From contig NW_024068255.1 of NCBI RefSeq assembly GCF_009389715.1, positions 1 through 64,000 of the forward strand: a stretch of DNA of 64,000 nucleotides, given 5' to 3'. Every line of letters starts with the position of its first letter. Position 1 is the first letter of the stretch. The notes below the pieces were generated by a model. That model did not search any database. It was not told the origin of the DNA and saw only the letters and a list, made by a program, of their open reading frames with translations. The DNA comes from Phoenix dactylifera. Lineage: Eukaryota > Streptophyta > Magnoliopsida > Arecales > Arecaceae. Below are positions 63,600-64,000 of this stretch, in pieces. The translations under genes and the position numbers were made by a program.

Positions 63600-63905
63600 A
63601 GAATGGTCTAGGAATCCGAGTCGAATGAGAAAAATGCGGATCAAGGCCCTTAGATCTATTTACTTCGTCGAAAAGAGGGCAAAATTCTCTGAATCTTTCT
63701 TTGTTATTTTCGTTAGGTTCAAGTCTGGCGGGAATAATATTCTACGACTAACAACTCATTTATTTTCAAACCGATCCATTTACTATCTATTATTTGATTT
63801 ACTAATCCTTTATATTGGATTAGTACGAGAGGTACGGCGAAGCCTTATACCAGTCGTGCTTGGAAAGCACTCCCTTTTTGAAGCGTGGATTTCCTCTAAA
63901 AAAAT
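63600..63905. other. Probable further organelle-derived DNA, source not identified
   Basis: The base composition and wording (for example AATAATATTCTACGACTAAC) look like plastid spacer sequence, and the right copy of the 31-bp repeat (63774-63804) lies here. I could not assign a source gene. Confidence 0.4.
63774..63804. repeat. 31-bp direct repeat, right copy
   Basis: Identical to 62500-62530. Confidence 0.85.
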
Positions 63906-64000
63906 GAGTTTTTAGATATTTTATATAATTTTTCAAGAAATGTAAATGTTCAAGCAAATATAAGTTATTATAGAACGTGCTACCATAATCAAATATACTA

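Noticed and set aside
63625-63915. 96-residue plus-strand open frame in the organelle-like block.
   Set aside because: It resembles translated plastid spacer, crosses the 31-bp repeat and shows no protein family feature.

Overview
The window is nuclear DNA of a flowering plant, almost certainly a monocot and plausibly a palm (Arecaceae). The plant identity rests on intron-bearing genes of plant-specific families (a group-IV-like CDPK, an IQD protein, a WW-less PIN1, a light-harvesting-like LIL3 copy), on Ty1/copia, LINE and MITE remnants, and on a block of plastid DNA. The monocot/palm reading rests on GC-rich first exons followed by AT-rich introns and is inference.

Layout, left to right. 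64-4600 (-): the 5' half of a calcium-dependent protein kinase gene; intron 1 carries a whole miniature LTR element (3392-4036), and exon 2 has a one-base frameshift. 6432-7481 (-): broken gene pieces side by side, two exons like the mitotic kinase BUB1 followed by two exons like the chlorophyll-metabolism protein LIL3. 9428-9841 (+): a single-exon gene for a small three-helix membrane protein. 13794-20366 (+): a very young Ty1/copia element with 5-bp target duplications. 23728-29158 (-): a 52-residue protein resembling plant mitochondrial ATP synthase subunit e, split over three exons with a 5.2-kb intron. 29495-32331 (+): PIN1-type prolyl isomerase, sharing a 336-bp divergent promoter with the previous gene. 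35005-41424 (-): a six-exon IQD calmodulin-binding protein of 892 residues with an internal 58-residue duplication. 45824-46275: a Tourist-like MITE; 46490-46980 (-): LINE 3' fragment. 47543-53107 (+): a coiled-coil protein gene whose last exon probably lies 3.8 kb downstream. 54835-55798 (-): a 5'-truncated LINE with a 19-bp target duplication. 56959-60915 (-): cytosolic ribosomal protein L8 (uL2). 62560-63550: a scrambled nuclear (or mitochondrial-route) plastid insertion joining rps12, rrn23, rps2, trnA/trnI and ycf2 pieces.

The intact host genes are unrelated housekeeping and signalling functions; there is no operon-like logic. The only regulatory coupling visible is the head-to-head ATP synthase e/PIN1 pair, whose shared promoter holds two TGGGCT (site II) motifs and a telo-box, the combination known from respiratory and ribosomal genes. 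RPL8 has its own telo-box and TATA box. No prokaryotic-type system, CRISPR array or complete tRNA gene was seen. The most unusual features are the plastid mosaic, the BUB1/LIL3 fragment cluster and the miniature LTR element inside the kinase intron.
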